NCBI RefSeq assembly: GCF_024448895.1
Contig: NZ_JAMOIC010000020.1
Span: 1-64,000 of the forward strand
Length of the DNA: 64,000 nucleotides
Source of the DNA: Stutzerimonas stutzeri
Lineage (GTDB): Bacteria; Pseudomonadota; Gammaproteobacteria; Pseudomonadales; Pseudomonadaceae
Reading direction: 5' to 3'
Below are positions 33,968-43,805 of this stretch, piece after piece; within the stretch, counting starts at the first letter, position 1; each line of letters begins with the position of its first letter. Both the position numbers and the translations under genes were made by a program. The notes under the pieces were generated by a model. That model was given only the letters and a program-made list of their open reading frames with translations, was not told where the DNA came from and did no database searches.

Positions 33968-34918
33968 ATGCGCGCTCTCGCCGCCCTTAGCCGCTTTGTC
34001 GGCAACACGTTTGCCCTCTGGGTCCTGCTCTTCGCCGTTCTCGCCTTCTTCCAGCCCAGCTGGTTCCTCCCCGCCACCGCCTGGATCGTCCCGTTGCTGG
34101 GGCTGATCATGTTTGGCATGGGTCTGACATTGAAGGCAGCGGATTTTGCCGAAGTCGCGCGTCGCCCTTTGTGGGTTGCGCTAGGAGTGGGCTCGCAATT
34201 CCTGATCATGCCCGCGCTTGCCTGGGTGCTCTGCCAACTGCTGGGGCTGCCTGCCGAAATAGCCGTCGGTGTGATTCTGGTGGGCTGCTGCCCGGGCGGC
34301 ACCGCGTCGAACGTGATCGCCTGGTTCTCTCGCGGTGACGTGGCACTTTCGGTAGCGATCACCGCCGTTACCACCCTCCTCGCCCCATTGGTAACGCCCG
34401 CATTGATATGGCTGCTGGCTTCAGCCTGGCTGCCGGTCAATTTCGGCGCGCTGTTCATGTCCATCGTGCAGATCGTGTTGTTGCCTGTCGCCTTGGGATT
34501 GGTCGTTCGTCGGTTGCTAGGCAATCGTGTGCACCACGTGGTCGACATTCTGCCGCTGGTTTCGGTGGTCAGCATCGTGATTATCGTGGCCGCTGTGGTA
34601 GCGGCCAGTCAGGCCAAGATCGCGGAGTCCGGCCTGCTGATCATGGCGGTGGTGGTGTTGCATAACAGCCTGGGGCTCGGCATTGGCTATCTGGTCGGCC
34701 GACTGTTCGGCCTGCCGCTGGCGCAGCGCAAGACGCTTTCGATCGAGGTCGGCATGCAGAACTCCGGCCTCGGCGCAGCCTTGGCCAGTGCACACTTTTC
34801 ACCCCTGGCAGCGGTACCCAGCGCGTTGTTCAGTGTCTGGCACAACCTCTCCGGCGCGCTGCTCGCCACGTTCTATCGGCGAATGAAGGATAACGACCCG
34901 AAGAGCCCTGGCGCCTGA
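33968..34918 (+). CDS. Bile acid:sodium symporter-family (BASS) transporter
   Basis: A 316-aa inner-membrane protein with about nine to ten hydrophobic segments. Characteristic motifs are MFGMGLTLKAADF, GVILVGCCPGGTASNVIAWFSRGDVALSVA and SIEVGMQNSGLGAALA, found in the YocS/ASBT-like family. The substrate is not predictable. AAGG precedes the ATG at 33968. It lies 63 bp downstream of rdgC and may be co-transcribed. Confidence 0.92.
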   Translation: MRALAALSRFVGNTFALWVLLFAVLAFFQPSWFLPATAWIVPLLGLIMFGMGLTLKAADFAEVARRPLWVALGVGSQFLIMPALAWVLCQLLGLPAEIAVGVILVGCCPGGTASNVIAWFSRGDVALSVAITAVTTLLAPLVTPALIWLLASAWLPVNFGALFMSIVQIVLLPVALGLVVRRLLGNRVHHVVDILPLVSVVSIVIIVAAVVAASQAKIAESGLLIMAVVVLHNSLGLGIGYLVGRLFGLPLAQRKTLSIEVGMQNSGLGAALASAHFSPLAAVPSALFSVWHNLSGALLATFYRRMKDNDPKSPGA

Positions 34919-34928
34919 GCTCTTTGCG

Positions 34929-34951
34929 GGTCCGGGCTGCAAGCCCGGACC
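34929..34951. terminator. Hairpin between convergent transporter and malK genes
   Basis: A perfect 10-bp inverted repeat (34929-34938 with 34942-34951) in the 40-bp gap between two convergent stop codons. There is no long T-tract on either side, so it may be a weak bidirectional terminator. Confidence 0.6.
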
Positions 34952-34958
34952 TTGCAGC

Positions 34959-36074
34959 TCAGCCGAACAGCGCCGGCTCGCGGTAGTGACGCGCGCAGGC
35001 CTGGCCATCGGCGCGGAACAGATGGCACTTGTTCGCCAGCAGGCCCGTGGCGAATGTCTGCCCCACCGCAACGCGCCGGTTGCCATCACTGGCTACCGCG
35101 ACCATTTCCTCGACCCCTTCGAAGGTCAGATGCAGCAGATTGTGATCACCAAGCCGCTCAGCTACCGCGATCTCGCCGTTGAAGACGAAATCGGCCTGCT
35201 CGGCATCGACGAAGTGCTCAGGTCGGATGCCCAACGTCAGCGCTTCGCCCGTCGTGACCTGACTGCCGTCTACCGGAACCCGCAGGGTGCTGCCGCCCGG
35301 CATTGAAACCTCCACCGAATCGCTATTCGCACTCACCACCTGCACCGGCAGGAAGTTCATCTGTGGCGAGCCGATAAAGCCGGCCACGAACTGATTGGTC
35401 GGATAGTGATACAGCTCCAGAGGCGGGCCCGCCTGAGCGATGCGGCCAGCATTGAGCACGACGATCTTGTCCGCCAGGGTCATGGCTTCGACCTGATCGT
35501 GAGTCACGTAGATCATCGTCGCCTTGAGACGTTGATGAAGACGCGAGATCTCGATACGCATCTGTACGCGAAGGAAGGCATCGAGGTTCGATAGCGGCTC
35601 GTCGAACAGGAAGACCTTGGGCTCACGCACCATGGTCCTCCCGATTGCCACGCGCTGACGCTGGCCGCCGGATAGATCCTTGGGTTTGCGGTCGAGCATC
35701 TGGTCAAGCTGCAGGATCTTAGCGACCGAATTTACCCGGCGGTTGATTTCGCTTTTCTCGACCTTTGCCAGCTTCAAGCCGAACGCCATGTTTTCCGCGA
35801 CGTTCATATGTGGATAGAGCGCGTAGGACTGGAAGACCATCCCCACTGAACGGTCCATCGGTGGCAGCTCGTTCACACGTTCGCCGTCGATCTGCAGCTC
35901 ACCCTCGGTGATGTCTTCCAGACCGGCGATCAGCCGCAGCAGGGTCGACTTGCCACATCCCGATGGCCCGACGAACACCACGAACTCACCGTCGGCGATG
36001 TCCAGGTCGATGCCGCGGGTAATGGGGACATCGTCGTAGCTCTTGCAGATATTGCGCAGGGTAACGCTGGCCAT
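34959..36074 (-). CDS. malK: Maltodextrin ABC transporter ATPase MalK
   Basis: A 371-aa ABC ATPase energising MalFG. Walker A is GPSGCGKST, signature [16 protein letters not shown], Walker [13 protein letters not shown], with the H-loop in [14 protein letters not shown]. The C-terminal TOBE/regulatory domain (about 235-371) is present, so binding of MalT or EIIA-type control is possible. The start at 36074 follows AAGGAG. It is transcribed with the alpha-glucosidase gene upstream and is separated by about 4 kb from the other mal transport genes. Confidence 0.95.
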   Translation of the reverse strand: MASVTLRNICKSYDDVPITRGIDLDIADGEFVVFVGPSGCGKSTLLRLIAGLEDITEGELQIDGERVNELPPMDRSVGMVFQSYALYPHMNVAENMAFGLKLAKVEKSEINRRVNSVAKILQLDQMLDRKPKDLSGGQRQRVAIGRTMVREPKVFLFDEPLSNLDAFLRVQMRIEISRLHQRLKATMIYVTHDQVEAMTLADKIVVLNAGRIAQAGPPLELYHYPTNQFVAGFIGSPQMNFLPVQVVSANSDSVEVSMPGGSTLRVPVDGSQVTTGEALTLGIRPEHFVDAEQADFVFNGEIAVAERLGDHNLLHLTFEGVEEMVAVASDGNRRVAVGQTFATGLLANKCHLFRADGQACARHYREPALFG

Positions 36075-36098
36075 TTTTGTTGTTCTCCTTGATACAGC

Positions 36099-36118
36099 CG
36101 CCGCGACGAATCGCGGCG
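36099..36118 (-). promoter_or_regulatory. Intercistronic hairpin between alpha-glucosidase and malK
   Basis: An 8-bp stem (CGCCGCGA with TCGCGGCG, loop CGAA) in the 105-bp gap between the two genes. There is no T-tract, so mRNA processing or differential stability is likelier than termination. Confidence 0.45.
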
Positions 36119-36179
36119 AGCAAAGCAACGGGCATCAGACCAGTCGAGCGAGGCAGGCGCCTCGTCTCGACCAGCTCAT

Positions 36180-37799
36180 TCACCCAAGCCGGCGGGCAAA
36201 TCCGAATCCATGCGCCGGCAAATGTACGCCATGACCTTCGAAAACCGCAGTCGCCGAGGGCACGTCCAGGCCTTCGACCGGAGCCGACAGATCAAAGTGC
36301 CGCGCGTGCTCAGCCATATTGAACAGGCACACCCAAACCTCGTCATCCAGGCGGCGCTCATACACCAGCAAGGCTTCGTCATGGTAGACGGTGCGCATAC
36401 TGCCTTCGATCAGCAGAGGCTGATCCTGGCGCCAGGCGAGGAAGCGCCGGTAGATGTTGAGCATCGAGTCCGGGACCGATTCCTGAGCGGCGACCGACAT
36501 CGGCAGGTGACGGTCAGCCATCGGCAACCAGGGCTGCTCACGGCTGAAGCCGCCATGCAGGTCCTGATCGTGCCAGGGCATCGGCGTCCGGCAACCGTCC
36601 CGACCCTTGAATTCCGGCCAGAATCGGATGCCGTAAGGGTCGACCAGCTGTTCGAACTGCAGCTCGGCTTCGTCCAGCCCCAGCTCTTCGCCCTGATAGA
36701 GGCACACGCTGCCGCGCATGGTCAGCAGCATCGCCATGAACATGCGACCGCGCGCCAGATCCGGCTGGTTGGCCAGCGCCCAGCGGCTCATGACGCGAAC
36801 CACATCATGGTTGCCGATGGACCAGCACGGCCAGCCATCGACCAGCTCGCGCTCCACGCAATCGATGGTGTGGCGCAGAAAGCCTGGGCTGCACTGCTCG
36901 GTCAGCAGATCGAAGGAGTACGCCATGTGCAGCGTATCGCTGCCGCCCGTGTACGCCGCCATGGTACGCAGTGAATGATCGCAGCCGATTTCCGCGACAG
37001 TGGCACTGCCGGGATAACGTTCCAATAGCTGGCGAATTCGACGCAGAAAGTCGAGGTTCTCCGGCTGGGTCTTGTCGTACACATGCTTCTGGAAGGCGTA
37101 GGGGTTGTCGGCACGCACGCCGATGCTGCCTTCGCGGATATCGTGGTTCGGCGGGTTATCCCGCAGCTCGCGATCGTGAAAGTAGAAGTTCGCGGCATCG
37201 AGCCGGAAGCCGTCGACGCCGAGCTTCAGCCAGAACTCCATATCGTCGAGCAATTGCTGCTGCACGGCTTCGCAATGGAAGTTGAGATCCGGCTGGCTGG
37301 AAAGGAAGTTGTGCAGGTAGTACTGCTTGCGGCGGCTGTCCCAGGTCCAGGCCGGGCCACCGAAAACGGAAAGCCAGTTGTTCGGGACCGTGCCGTCATC
37401 CTTCGGATCGGCCCAGACGTACCAGTCGGCTTTATCGTTGTCGCGGCTTGAGCGGCTTTCCTTGAACCAGGCGTGTTGATCGCTCGAGTGATTGAGCACC
37501 TGATCGATGAGAATTCGGATGCCGCGTGCGTGGGCGACATCGATGACCTGCTTGAAGTCTTCCAGCGTGCCGAATAGCGGATCGACGCCGCGATAGTCGG
37601 AAACGTCGTAGCCGAAATCCTTCATCGGCGAGGTGAAGAACGGCGACAGCCAGATGGCATCGACATTGAGGCTGGCGATGTAATCGATCTTTTCGACCAC
37701 ACCGAGCAGATCGCCGACCCCGTCGCCATTGCTGTCAAAAAAGCTGCGCGGGTAAACCTGATATATGACGCCGCCGCGCCACCAGTCATTGCGATTCAT
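36180..37799 (-). CDS. aglA: GH13 alpha-glucosidase (cytoplasmic maltodextrin hydrolysis)
   Basis: A 539-aa GH13 enzyme without a signal peptide, starting MNRNDWWRGGVIYQVYPRSF. The four GH13 regions are seen: DQVLNHSSDQHAWF, GFRLDAANF (nucleophile Asp), VAEIG (acid/base Glu) and GNHDVVR. This group comprises alpha-1,4- and alpha-1,6-glucosidases acting on imported maltodextrins. ATG 37799 is chosen over the upstream ATG at 37829 because it gives the family's normal N-terminus. It heads a leftward operon with malK, and the promoter region carries candidate MalT boxes. The gene symbol follows common usage. Confidence 0.9.
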   Translation of the reverse strand: MNRNDWWRGGVIYQVYPRSFFDSNGDGVGDLLGVVEKIDYIASLNVDAIWLSPFFTSPMKDFGYDVSDYRGVDPLFGTLEDFKQVIDVAHARGIRILIDQVLNHSSDQHAWFKESRSSRDNDKADWYVWADPKDDGTVPNNWLSVFGGPAWTWDSRRKQYYLHNFLSSQPDLNFHCEAVQQQLLDDMEFWLKLGVDGFRLDAANFYFHDRELRDNPPNHDIREGSIGVRADNPYAFQKHVYDKTQPENLDFLRRIRQLLERYPGSATVAEIGCDHSLRTMAAYTGGSDTLHMAYSFDLLTEQCSPGFLRHTIDCVERELVDGWPCWSIGNHDVVRVMSRWALANQPDLARGRMFMAMLLTMRGSVCLYQGEELGLDEAELQFEQLVDPYGIRFWPEFKGRDGCRTPMPWHDQDLHGGFSREQPWLPMADRHLPMSVAAQESVPDSMLNIYRRFLAWRQDQPLLIEGSMRTVYHDEALLVYERRLDDEVWVCLFNMAEHARHFDLSAPVEGLDVPSATAVFEGHGVHLPAHGFGFARRLG

Positions 37800-38134
37800 A
37801 CAACCAACCTTCGATGTTTGGGGGAACACGCCGCCACTCTAGGTGCGTCAACCCGCCGCAACATCCTCCCGGCCAACTAATAGCGAGGCGTATGGCCCGG
37901 GCGTAGAGACGGCTCAGATGGGGGGCGTAGAGCGGATCGCTCGCCGCACAAGTTGGCCGGCTCGTTATTCGTCATAAAAATGTCGACAAACAAGCGAATC
38001 GACACTTATCTGTCACGAGCGGCTTATAGGATCAATGCAGTTCCAAGACTGACCCCGCAGTAGCCGCCGCCCAGCAGATGTACGGAGCCGCTCAGTCAGG
38101 AGCGACACGCATTCAAAATCCATGGAGAGATGAC
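37800..38134. promoter_or_regulatory. Divergent control region of alpha-glucosidase and curlin gene
   Basis: It contains ACATCCTCCC (37861-37870, that is GGGAGGATGT on the minus strand, fitting the GGA(G/T)GA core of MalT boxes) and two copies of GGGCGTAG (37899-37906, 37923-37930). The same pair of elements occurs in the malE/malS and amyP/lamB control regions. Confidence 0.55.
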
Positions 38135-39415
38135 ATGTTCAAGTGCAAGCCCCTCGCAGCCGCCATCATCGCGATTCTGGCCACTCAGGCTTATGCCGAT
38201 GACAACAGCGCAGAACAGAATCAGTCCGGTGCCGACAACATTGTCGAAGTGACCCAGACTGGCGGTCAGGACAACATTTCCTATCAATCTCAGGTTGGTG
38301 CCGGCAACGACGGCATGGTGACCCAGACCCAGGCGACAATGTCCGATGCCGTTCAGACCCAGACCGGTAACCTGAACCGCGCAGACATCGTGCAGACCTC
38401 GACCGAGCAGACCGAGGCGATCCAGCTGCAGGATGGCGACAGCCATGACGCCAGCATCGTCCAGAGCGATTCCTTCGGCGCCACCGCACGTCAGTATCAG
38501 GAAGGCAACTTCAACGTTGCAATCACTGAGCAGACCGCCGCTGACCTGAGCACCGCTGTGATCGATCAGAACGGCAACGACAACTTCGCCGAATCGATCC
38601 AGACCAACACAGAGCTGAGCGTTTCGGAACAGCGTCAAGTCGGCAACGACAACATCTCGCTGGTCTGGCAAGACGGCGGTGCGCGTAACGACGGCGTGGT
38701 CAACCAGGAAGGTAATGTCAACGACGCCACCATCTATCAGGCGAACGCGTTTGACTCGAGCGCCACGATCGACCAGCAGGGTGATTCGCAGACTGCATCG
38801 GTAGCCCAGGAAGGTGCCGAGCACAGTGCAGACATCCAGTCCAACGGTCTGAGCAACGAAGCCTACATCGACCAGAGCGGCTCGCTGCAGACCGCAACGA
38901 TCTTCCAGGAAGGCACGTCCAACAACGCCGATATCTTCCAGGCCGGCGAGAGCAACACCGCCAGCACAGAGCAGACCGGCAACAACAACTACGCCGTCGT
39001 CGATCAGCTGGACGGCAGCATGCTGACTGCTTCGCTGCAGCAGACCGGCGAATACAACGAAGCTTACGTTACACAGGAAGGTACTGAGAACCGGATCGAC
39101 TTCGCTCAGGACGGCGCTGACAACCTGCTGACCGCTACCCAGAGCGGCAACGGCAACGAGCTGACCGGTTCCAGCTACGGCGACGACAACCGTGTGGACG
39201 TGATGCAGGGCGGCGACCTCAACGTGGCCGACATCCAGCAGATCTACGGCTCTGACAACGAAGTCAGCCTGACCCAGGATGGCCAGGACAACATGGCTAC
39301 CGTGCTTCAGGGCGGCGTAGGCAACCAGGCGATGCTGATGCAAAGCGGCATGGGCGACTCGGCAATCGTTTCGCAGATGGGCTCGGGCAACATGGCAACC
39401 GTTACTCAGCAGTAA
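38135..39415 (+). CDS. Large curlin-repeat amyloid protein (CsgA/CsgB-like)
   Basis: A 426-aa secreted protein with signal peptide MFKCKPLAAAIIAILATQAYA. The rest is built from curlin-type repeats of about 22 residues of the form A-V-Q-G-x-x-N-x-A-x-V-x-Q (for example VGNQAMLMQSGMGDSAIVSQ). It is far larger than CsgA (about 151 aa). GGAGAG precedes the ATG at 38135; the frame upstream is not needed. No csgEFG genes are nearby. It lies inside the maltodextrin cluster and ends in a hairpin. Extracellular amyloid fibre formation is likely from the repeats; its regulation is unknown. Confidence 0.85.
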   Translation: MFKCKPLAAAIIAILATQAYADDNSAEQNQSGADNIVEVTQTGGQDNISYQSQVGAGNDGMVTQTQATMSDAVQTQTGNLNRADIVQTSTEQTEAIQLQDGDSHDASIVQSDSFGATARQYQEGNFNVAITEQTAADLSTAVIDQNGNDNFAESIQTNTELSVSEQRQVGNDNISLVWQDGGARNDGVVNQEGNVNDATIYQANAFDSSATIDQQGDSQTASVAQEGAEHSADIQSNGLSNEAYIDQSGSLQTATIFQEGTSNNADIFQAGESNTASTEQTGNNNYAVVDQLDGSMLTASLQQTGEYNEAYVTQEGTENRIDFAQDGADNLLTATQSGNGNELTGSSYGDDNRVDVMQGGDLNVADIQQIYGSDNEVSLTQDGQDNMATVLQGGVGNQAMLMQSGMGDSAIVSQMGSGNMATVTQQ

Positions 39416-39423
39416 GCGTTACC

Positions 39424-39448
39424 GGCAGCCGGCCCAGCGCCGGCTGCC
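39424..39448. terminator. Hairpin between convergent curlin and maa genes
   Basis: A perfect 10-bp stem with loop CCAGC (39424-39433 with 39439-39448) in the 51-bp gap between convergent stop codons. There is no clear T-tract. Confidence 0.6.
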
Positions 39449-39466
39449 ATCCTCCTTCTAAATCCT

Positions 39467-40015
39467 TCAGCGTATACGGGCCGGATTGCCCACTACCGTC
39501 ATCCCCGCCGCCACATCTCGCGTCACCACACTGCCCGCTCCGATAACGGCGTCATCGCCGATGGTCACGCCCGGCAGGATGATCGCCCCACCCCCGATCC
39601 ACACGTTCTCACCGATCACCACCGGACGACCGAACTCCAGGCCGCTACGGCGCTCTTCTGCACCGCGTGGATGGTCCGCTGCGTAAATCTGCACAGCCGG
39701 CCCGATCTGCGTGCCGTTGCCGATGCGCACCTCGACCACGTCGAGAATCACGCAGTTGAAGTTGAAGAACACATCGTTGCCGAGGTGAATGTTGTAGCCG
39801 TAGTCGCAGTGAAAGGGTGGCCGGATCACTGCGCCTTCACCCACGCTTCCCAGCAGCTCCTTCAGCAAGGCGCGGCGCACCGCCGGCGCTTCGGCGAGCG
39901 CTGCGTTGTAGCGCACCATCCAGGCCTTGGCCGCTGCCTGGTCGGCCTGCAGCTCGGGGTCACCTGCCCGGTACAGCTCGCCGGCAAGCATCTTCTGTTT
40001 CTCGGTCATCGACAT
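39467..40015 (-). CDS. maa: Maltose O-acetyltransferase
   Basis: A 182-aa acetyl-CoA-dependent left-handed beta-helix enzyme that acetylates maltose and glucose. N-terminal MSMTEKQKMLAGELYRAGD matches the Mac domain of E. coli Maa. Hexapeptide repeats follow, with FHCDYGYNIHLGND, YAADHP and GENVWIGGGAIILPGVTIG-D. The start at 40015 has GGAG 5 nt upstream; the frame open to 40279 overlaps malT and is not supported. It lies 80 bp downstream of malT on the same strand. Confidence 0.93.
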   Translation of the reverse strand: MSMTEKQKMLAGELYRAGDPELQADQAAAKAWMVRYNAALAEAPAVRRALLKELLGSVGEGAVIRPPFHCDYGYNIHLGNDVFFNFNCVILDVVEVRIGNGTQIGPAVQIYAADHPRGAEERRSGLEFGRPVVIGENVWIGGGAIILPGVTIGDDAVIGAGSVVTRDVAAGMTVVGNPARIR

Positions 40016-40095
40016 ATGGGCTCCAGTGGCCATGAATGGAAACGCACCCGGCCTTGGACCGGCAGGATGCGCAATCGCTCGTCGAACCGCCGCGG

Positions 40096-42840
40096 TTACT
40101 CGCCCTGGATCTTGCTCAACAGGCTGCGCGCCAGCTGCACGGCTTCGTTGCGATGGGTGATGTTGAGCTTCTGATAGAGGCTGCGGATGTGCGTCTTGAT
40201 GGTCGTAGGTGCAACGTTGAGATGTTCGGCGATCTGCTCGTTGGACTGCCCGGCGTGGATCAGGCTGAGCACCTGCCACTCGCGCCTCGTCAGCGGTGAA
40301 TGCCGGATCAGCTCCGGCACGTCGGGGCGGTTGATGATGTCCTGTATCACCGCTTCATCCAGGGTGATACGAATCGCCCTGCTGAAGTCGCGCTGCTGTT
40401 GTGCCAGCTGGATCAGCCGGTCGGCACGCTGGGCTTCGAGCTCATCCAGCCGCCTCTCGTGCTGCAAGGCCTTGAGCATCGCAATCAGCAGCTTACCGAT
40501 GCGCAGGAAGCTGCCGATAGCGCCAGTGCTGCTCGCCAGGGTCAGCGCCAGCTGAAGGTTGTCCAGCGCCTGCTGACGCTCCTCGCGCAGCCAATGCAGC
40601 TGGGCCAGCAGGATGTGGTTGCGATTCAGGTCCATGACCAGGCCGTGCTGCTCGGCATCGATCTGCAGCTGCCGGAGGATCGGCAGTGCCTTGTCCGGCT
40701 GCTTCAGCGACAGGTAGGCACGTGCGTGGTTACGAGCGTTGTACTGAGCGAAATGATTGAGGCCGCGTTCGAGCGCCGGCGCCGTAAGCAGCCACTGCTG
40801 GATGGCCGTCTTGTCCTGGGTCGAATCCCAGTAACTGAGCATCACCGCATGGGCATTAGCGAGCCAGTCGACGTGGTAGTTATCGTCGGCGAGCATGCTT
40901 TGCATCTTGCCGATATAGTCCGCGCAGGCGCTCTGTTGCCCGCGTGCGTGAGCGATGCCGGCGAGCAGCGCATAGCATTGCAACAGCCAGCGGTCGCCAA
41001 CGTCTTCGAGAATCTGGATGCCCTGCAGCGCACATTGCTCGGCAGCGTCGAGGTGATGCCACTCCAGCAGCACCTGGCCACGGACGCGGTAAATGAATTC
41101 CATGATTGGCGTGGCTTGCAGATCAGCCTGCTCGACATACTGGATCGCCCGTTCCTGCAGCGAATACGCCTTCTGCAGATAACCCTGGGCGATGGCGATT
41201 TCCGACAGCTGCCCGAGATTCCACACCACCAGATGCGAGGCGCGGATCTCCCGCGCGCGGCGTTCGGCCTCTTCGTACTGCTTCTGCGCCTGGGGCAACA
41301 GGCCCTGGACGAAGTGCGCTTCAGCCAGCCCCGAGAGCGCCGCCACCTTGGATGTCCGCATGATCAGCGGCTCGCGCGCCAGCGCTTCGCGAGCCAGTGC
41401 GATCGCCTGTTGCTCGTCGCCGCGATTCATCGCGACCTGAGCGCGCACAGCGTTGAATTCGCCAACGATGCGCGCCCAATCTTCCTCCGTGCAGCTGTGC
41501 TGAAGCGCCTGCTCCCCTGCCTTGAACCAGCGCTCGACCTGATCGAACTGGTAGGAATTCTGCGACACCCAGGCCTGCAGCAAGGTCATCAGCGGCGAGC
41601 CAGCGATGACCGTTTCGGGCAATGTTTCCAGGCACTGTTGAAGCAGGCCCAGCCGACCCTGACGATAGAACTGTCGGCCATGTCGCTCCAGCACTTCGCC
41701 GACCCGCGTCGGGCAACCCGCCAGCACGGCGTGACGTGCGGCCTCCTCCGGCAGGTTTTCGGCCATCAGCGCTTCGGCCGCACGCAGATGCAGGTCGGAA
41801 AGTCGCTGCGGATGATGCGTACGCAATTCGCCCTGCACGAAGGTGGCGAACAGTGGGTGGTACGCGTACCACTGCCGCAAACCGTCCAGCGAATGCAGAA
41901 ACAGCCCTCGTCGCTCGAGTTGTTCTAACATGTCGCGGGCATTGTTGCCCTGAGTCAGGCGATCGGCCAGCGGCGCATTGAAGCGTTCGAGCAGGCAGGT
42001 GGCCTGAAGAAAATCCAGCGTTGACGTGCCGAGGCTGGCTATCACCTGCTCACGCATGTAATCGCGGATATAGGGGTGGCCGAGCTGCAAGTTCTCAAGA
42101 AACAGGTCCATTCCGCGGCCCGTCTGCACTTCCTGCAAGACGAGCTGCAAGGCGCAGGGCCAGCCGCCGATACGCCGGTTGAGCCGTTCGACCTGCTCGC
42201 GGTTGACCGAGACGGGCAAGCCAAGATCCAGCAGCGCCTGCACTTCATCGGTTTCGAACGCCAGATGCTGAGCGTCGACCGTAAGCAACTGGTGCTTGAC
42301 CCGCAGATCGGCGACCCCCAGTTCCGGCAAACCGCGGCTGCATACCAGCAGTGTCATCCACGACGGCATGTTGCGCAGGAAGAAACGCAGCGCCGCGATC
42401 ACTTCGGCGTTATGCAGCGCCTCGAAGTCATCCAGCACCAGAAGCAGGGGCTCATGTTCGCCGGGCAGTTCAGCCAGCAGATGCGTGAGCAGCGTTTCAA
42501 AAGCTTCACGCCCCTGGCCGGCCAACAACAGGCTGCGCGGGCATCCATGCTCCAGTTGCACGTCGAGCACATGCAGCAGGTAGCGGCCAAACTGCATCGG
42601 ATCGTTATCACCCGGATGCAGCTGCAGCCAGGCGACGCGGCCATCGAACGCCCGCGCCCACTGGCACGCCAGGGTGGTCTTGCCGAATCCGCTGGGCGCA
42701 TGCAACACGGCCAAACGGACCTCGCCAAGGCGCTGAAACCACTCATCCAGCCGCGGCCGGGCCAGCAGGCCCCGCGGCAGCGACGGCATGCTCAGCTTTG
42801 CCGGGATGAGCGGCAGCGGTGCAGGTATTGCGGCATTCAT
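40096..42840 (-). CDS. malT: Maltose regulon activator MalT
   Basis: A 914-aa STAND-class activator. It has the N-terminal P-loop NTPase (Walker A [12 protein letters not shown], Walker B [12 protein letters not shown], R-finger region [12 protein letters not shown]), a central TPR/superhelical sensor domain (about 430-800) that binds maltotriose in E. coli, and a C-terminal LuxR helix-turn-helix ([32 protein letters not shown]). Length is close to E. coli MalT (901). The start at 42840 follows GGGAGAGG. It lies 64 bp downstream of malG in the same direction, so the activator may be produced from its own target operon. Confidence 0.95.
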   Translation of the reverse strand: [914 protein letters not shown]

Positions 42841-42903
42841 GGTCCTCTCCCGTGATTCGTTCCCTGTTCGGGTGTCATGACGCATCGTCAGGTGCGCAGC
42901 CGG

Positions 42904-43794
42904 TCAGCCCTTCACACCTCCGGCCGTAAGCCCGCCGACAATCCATTTCTGGCAGTACAGGAACACCGCAGTGATCGGCAGACCCGAGAGCACCGCCGCC
43001 GCAGCGAAGTCGCCCCAGAGGTAGTTCTGGTCGTAGAGGTACTGCTGGGCACCGACCGACAAGGTGAGTTTGTCGACGTCCATCAACAGCACCGAAGCGA
43101 TGGGGTATTCAGTGATGCTGGTGATGAAGGCCAGGATGAACACCACCGCCAGAATCGGCACGCTCATGGGCAGCAGAATGTGCACGAAGGCCTGCCAGGT
43201 AGTAGCGCCATCGACGATGGCCGCCTCCTCCAATGAGCCGTCGATGCTCTCGAAGTAGCCCTTGATGGTCCAGATATGCAACGCCATACCGCCCAGCGAG
43301 GCGATGATCACTGCGCCGTGGGTATTCACGCCCAGCCAGCTGATGTGCTGGCCGAGTTGGTCGAACAAGGCGTAGATGGCCACCAGCGTGAGTACCGGCG
43401 GGAACATCTGGAAGATCAGCATCCCTTTGAGGATCGGCCCCTTACCACCGAAACGCAGGCGGGCGAAGGCATAAGCGCTAGTGGTCGACAGCATCAGGAT
43501 CAGCACCGAGCTGATCAACGCGATCTTCATCGAGTTCCAGAGCCAGGTCAGGACCGGGAACGGCGGGTTGCTGACCTCGCCGTTTTCGTGGACATAAGGG
43601 ATGCCCAGCGCTAGCGACCAGTGCTCCAGGGTCGGGTTATCCGGCAGCAGACTGCCGGTGGCGAAATTGCCTTCCCGAAAGGAAATGGACACCACCATCA
43701 ACAGTGGAAACACGATCAGCGCGACAAAGGCGAGCAGCCCGGCGTGTGTCATCCAGACGCGGAATTTGACGGATTTCGGTTGAACCATGGCCAT
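42904..43794 (-). CDS. malG: Maltodextrin ABC transporter permease MalG
   Basis: A 296-aa inner-membrane permease with six transmembrane segments. The EAA loop contacting MalK is [21 protein letters not shown], and the C-terminus ends AGGVKG as in enterobacterial MalG. It pairs with MalF to form the translocation channel. It lies 11 bp after malF. Confidence 0.96.
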   Translation of the reverse strand: MAMVQPKSVKFRVWMTHAGLLAFVALIVFPLLMVVSISFREGNFATGSLLPDNPTLEHWSLALGIPYVHENGEVSNPPFPVLTWLWNSMKIALISSVLILMLSTTSAYAFARLRFGGKGPILKGMLIFQMFPPVLTLVAIYALFDQLGQHISWLGVNTHGAVIIASLGGMALHIWTIKGYFESIDGSLEEAAIVDGATTWQAFVHILLPMSVPILAVVFILAFITSITEYPIASVLLMDVDKLTLSVGAQQYLYDQNYLWGDFAAAAVLSGLPITAVFLYCQKWIVGGLTAGGVKG

Positions 43795-43805
43795 GTGCGT
43801 AATCC

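Noticed and set aside
38096-39343. 415-codon minus-strand frame opposite the curlin gene
   Set aside because: Its repeats are the mirror of the curlin repeats on the coding strand; no RBS or family.
40300-41928. 542-codon plus-strand frame opposite malT
   Set aside because: Exact antisense of a strongly supported MalT; no domain or RBS. A high-GC shadow.
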